64,000 bases of DNA from Nostoc sp. CHAB 5824 (GTDB taxonomy: Bacteria; Cyanobacteriota; Cyanobacteriia; Cyanobacteriales; Nostocaceae). Positions within the stretch are counted from its first letter, which is position 1. Every line of letters begins with the position of its first letter. Shown in pieces: positions 63,875 to 64,000 of this stretch. Position numbers and translations under genes: made by a program. Under the pieces are notes generated by a model. The model did not search any database and had not been told where the DNA came from. It saw only the letters and a list, made by a program, of their open reading frames with translations. Location: assembly GCF_020829665.1 (NCBI RefSeq), contig NZ_JAIVFT010000012.1:148420-212419 (forward strand). Direction: 5' to 3'.

Positions 63875-64000
<126 letters not shown>

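Overview
The window reads as chromosomal DNA of a filamentous, heterocyst-type cyanobacterium (Nostocales, Nostoc-like). The evidence is dense HIP1 octamers (GCGATCGC), heptameric STRR tandem repeats, many small palindromic repeats, a cyanobacterial CO2-uptake NDH-1 gene set, a CruP-like flavoprotein, and at the right edge a 16S rRNA 5' end of Nostoc type. No tRNA, CRISPR array, IS element or phage module was recognised.

Layout. 1-3541: the 3' part of a hybrid sensor kinase. 3822-9499 (minus): an operon ndhF - Tat-exported beta-carbonic anhydrase - ndhD - CO2-hydration protein (Cup/Chp), i.e. a CO2-uptake NDH-1 module with a carbonic anhydrase inside it. 9844-14181: a small membrane protein and its decayed copy on either side of a GT-C type membrane glycosyltransferase, a Uma2 endonuclease-fold gene, a broken VapC/PIN gene and a 21-bp minisatellite. 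14182-19636: a pentapeptide-repeat membrane protein, a CruP-like flavoprotein and two tandem paralogous membrane proteins. 19788-23511 (minus): a very large response regulator/histidine kinase fusion overlapping a single-domain response regulator. 23929-26693: NIL-ferredoxin, DUF3616 and CHAD genes, bracketed by two inverted copies of a 140-170 bp repeat element. 27522-34547: B12-binding radical SAM enzyme, DUF2891 protein, then central carbon genes (gap, pyk, tal). 34620-46680: mixed housekeeping and hypothetical genes (Arg-rich secreted protein, rhodanese, acyltransferase, GT2, DUF547, SDR, HAD, SprT-like metalloprotease, glgX) and a small membrane-protein gene broken at an A6 run.

47248-62865 is a nonribosomal peptide locus of three single-module synthetases: C-A-T-TE, C-A-T and TubC-type docking-C-A-MT-T. 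Binding-pocket residues read by eye suggest an aromatic residue, Ile and N-methyl-Leu. A sucrose-phosphate-synthase-like glycosyltransferase and an opposite-strand membrane alpha/beta hydrolase lie between the second and third synthetases. The thioesterase module comes first, so gene order is not colinear with assembly. The locus stops about 1 kb before an rRNA operon that has a near-consensus promoter.

The most notable signals are the carbonic anhydrase inside the CO2-uptake NDH-1 operon, the NRPS locus, the interrupted pentapeptide-repeat membrane protein, and a family of 21-bp minisatellites. Two of these minisatellites form bounded cassettes whose terminal palindrome contains the stop codon of the upstream gene. 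Domain calls and substrate predictions are by eye and have not been confirmed by search.
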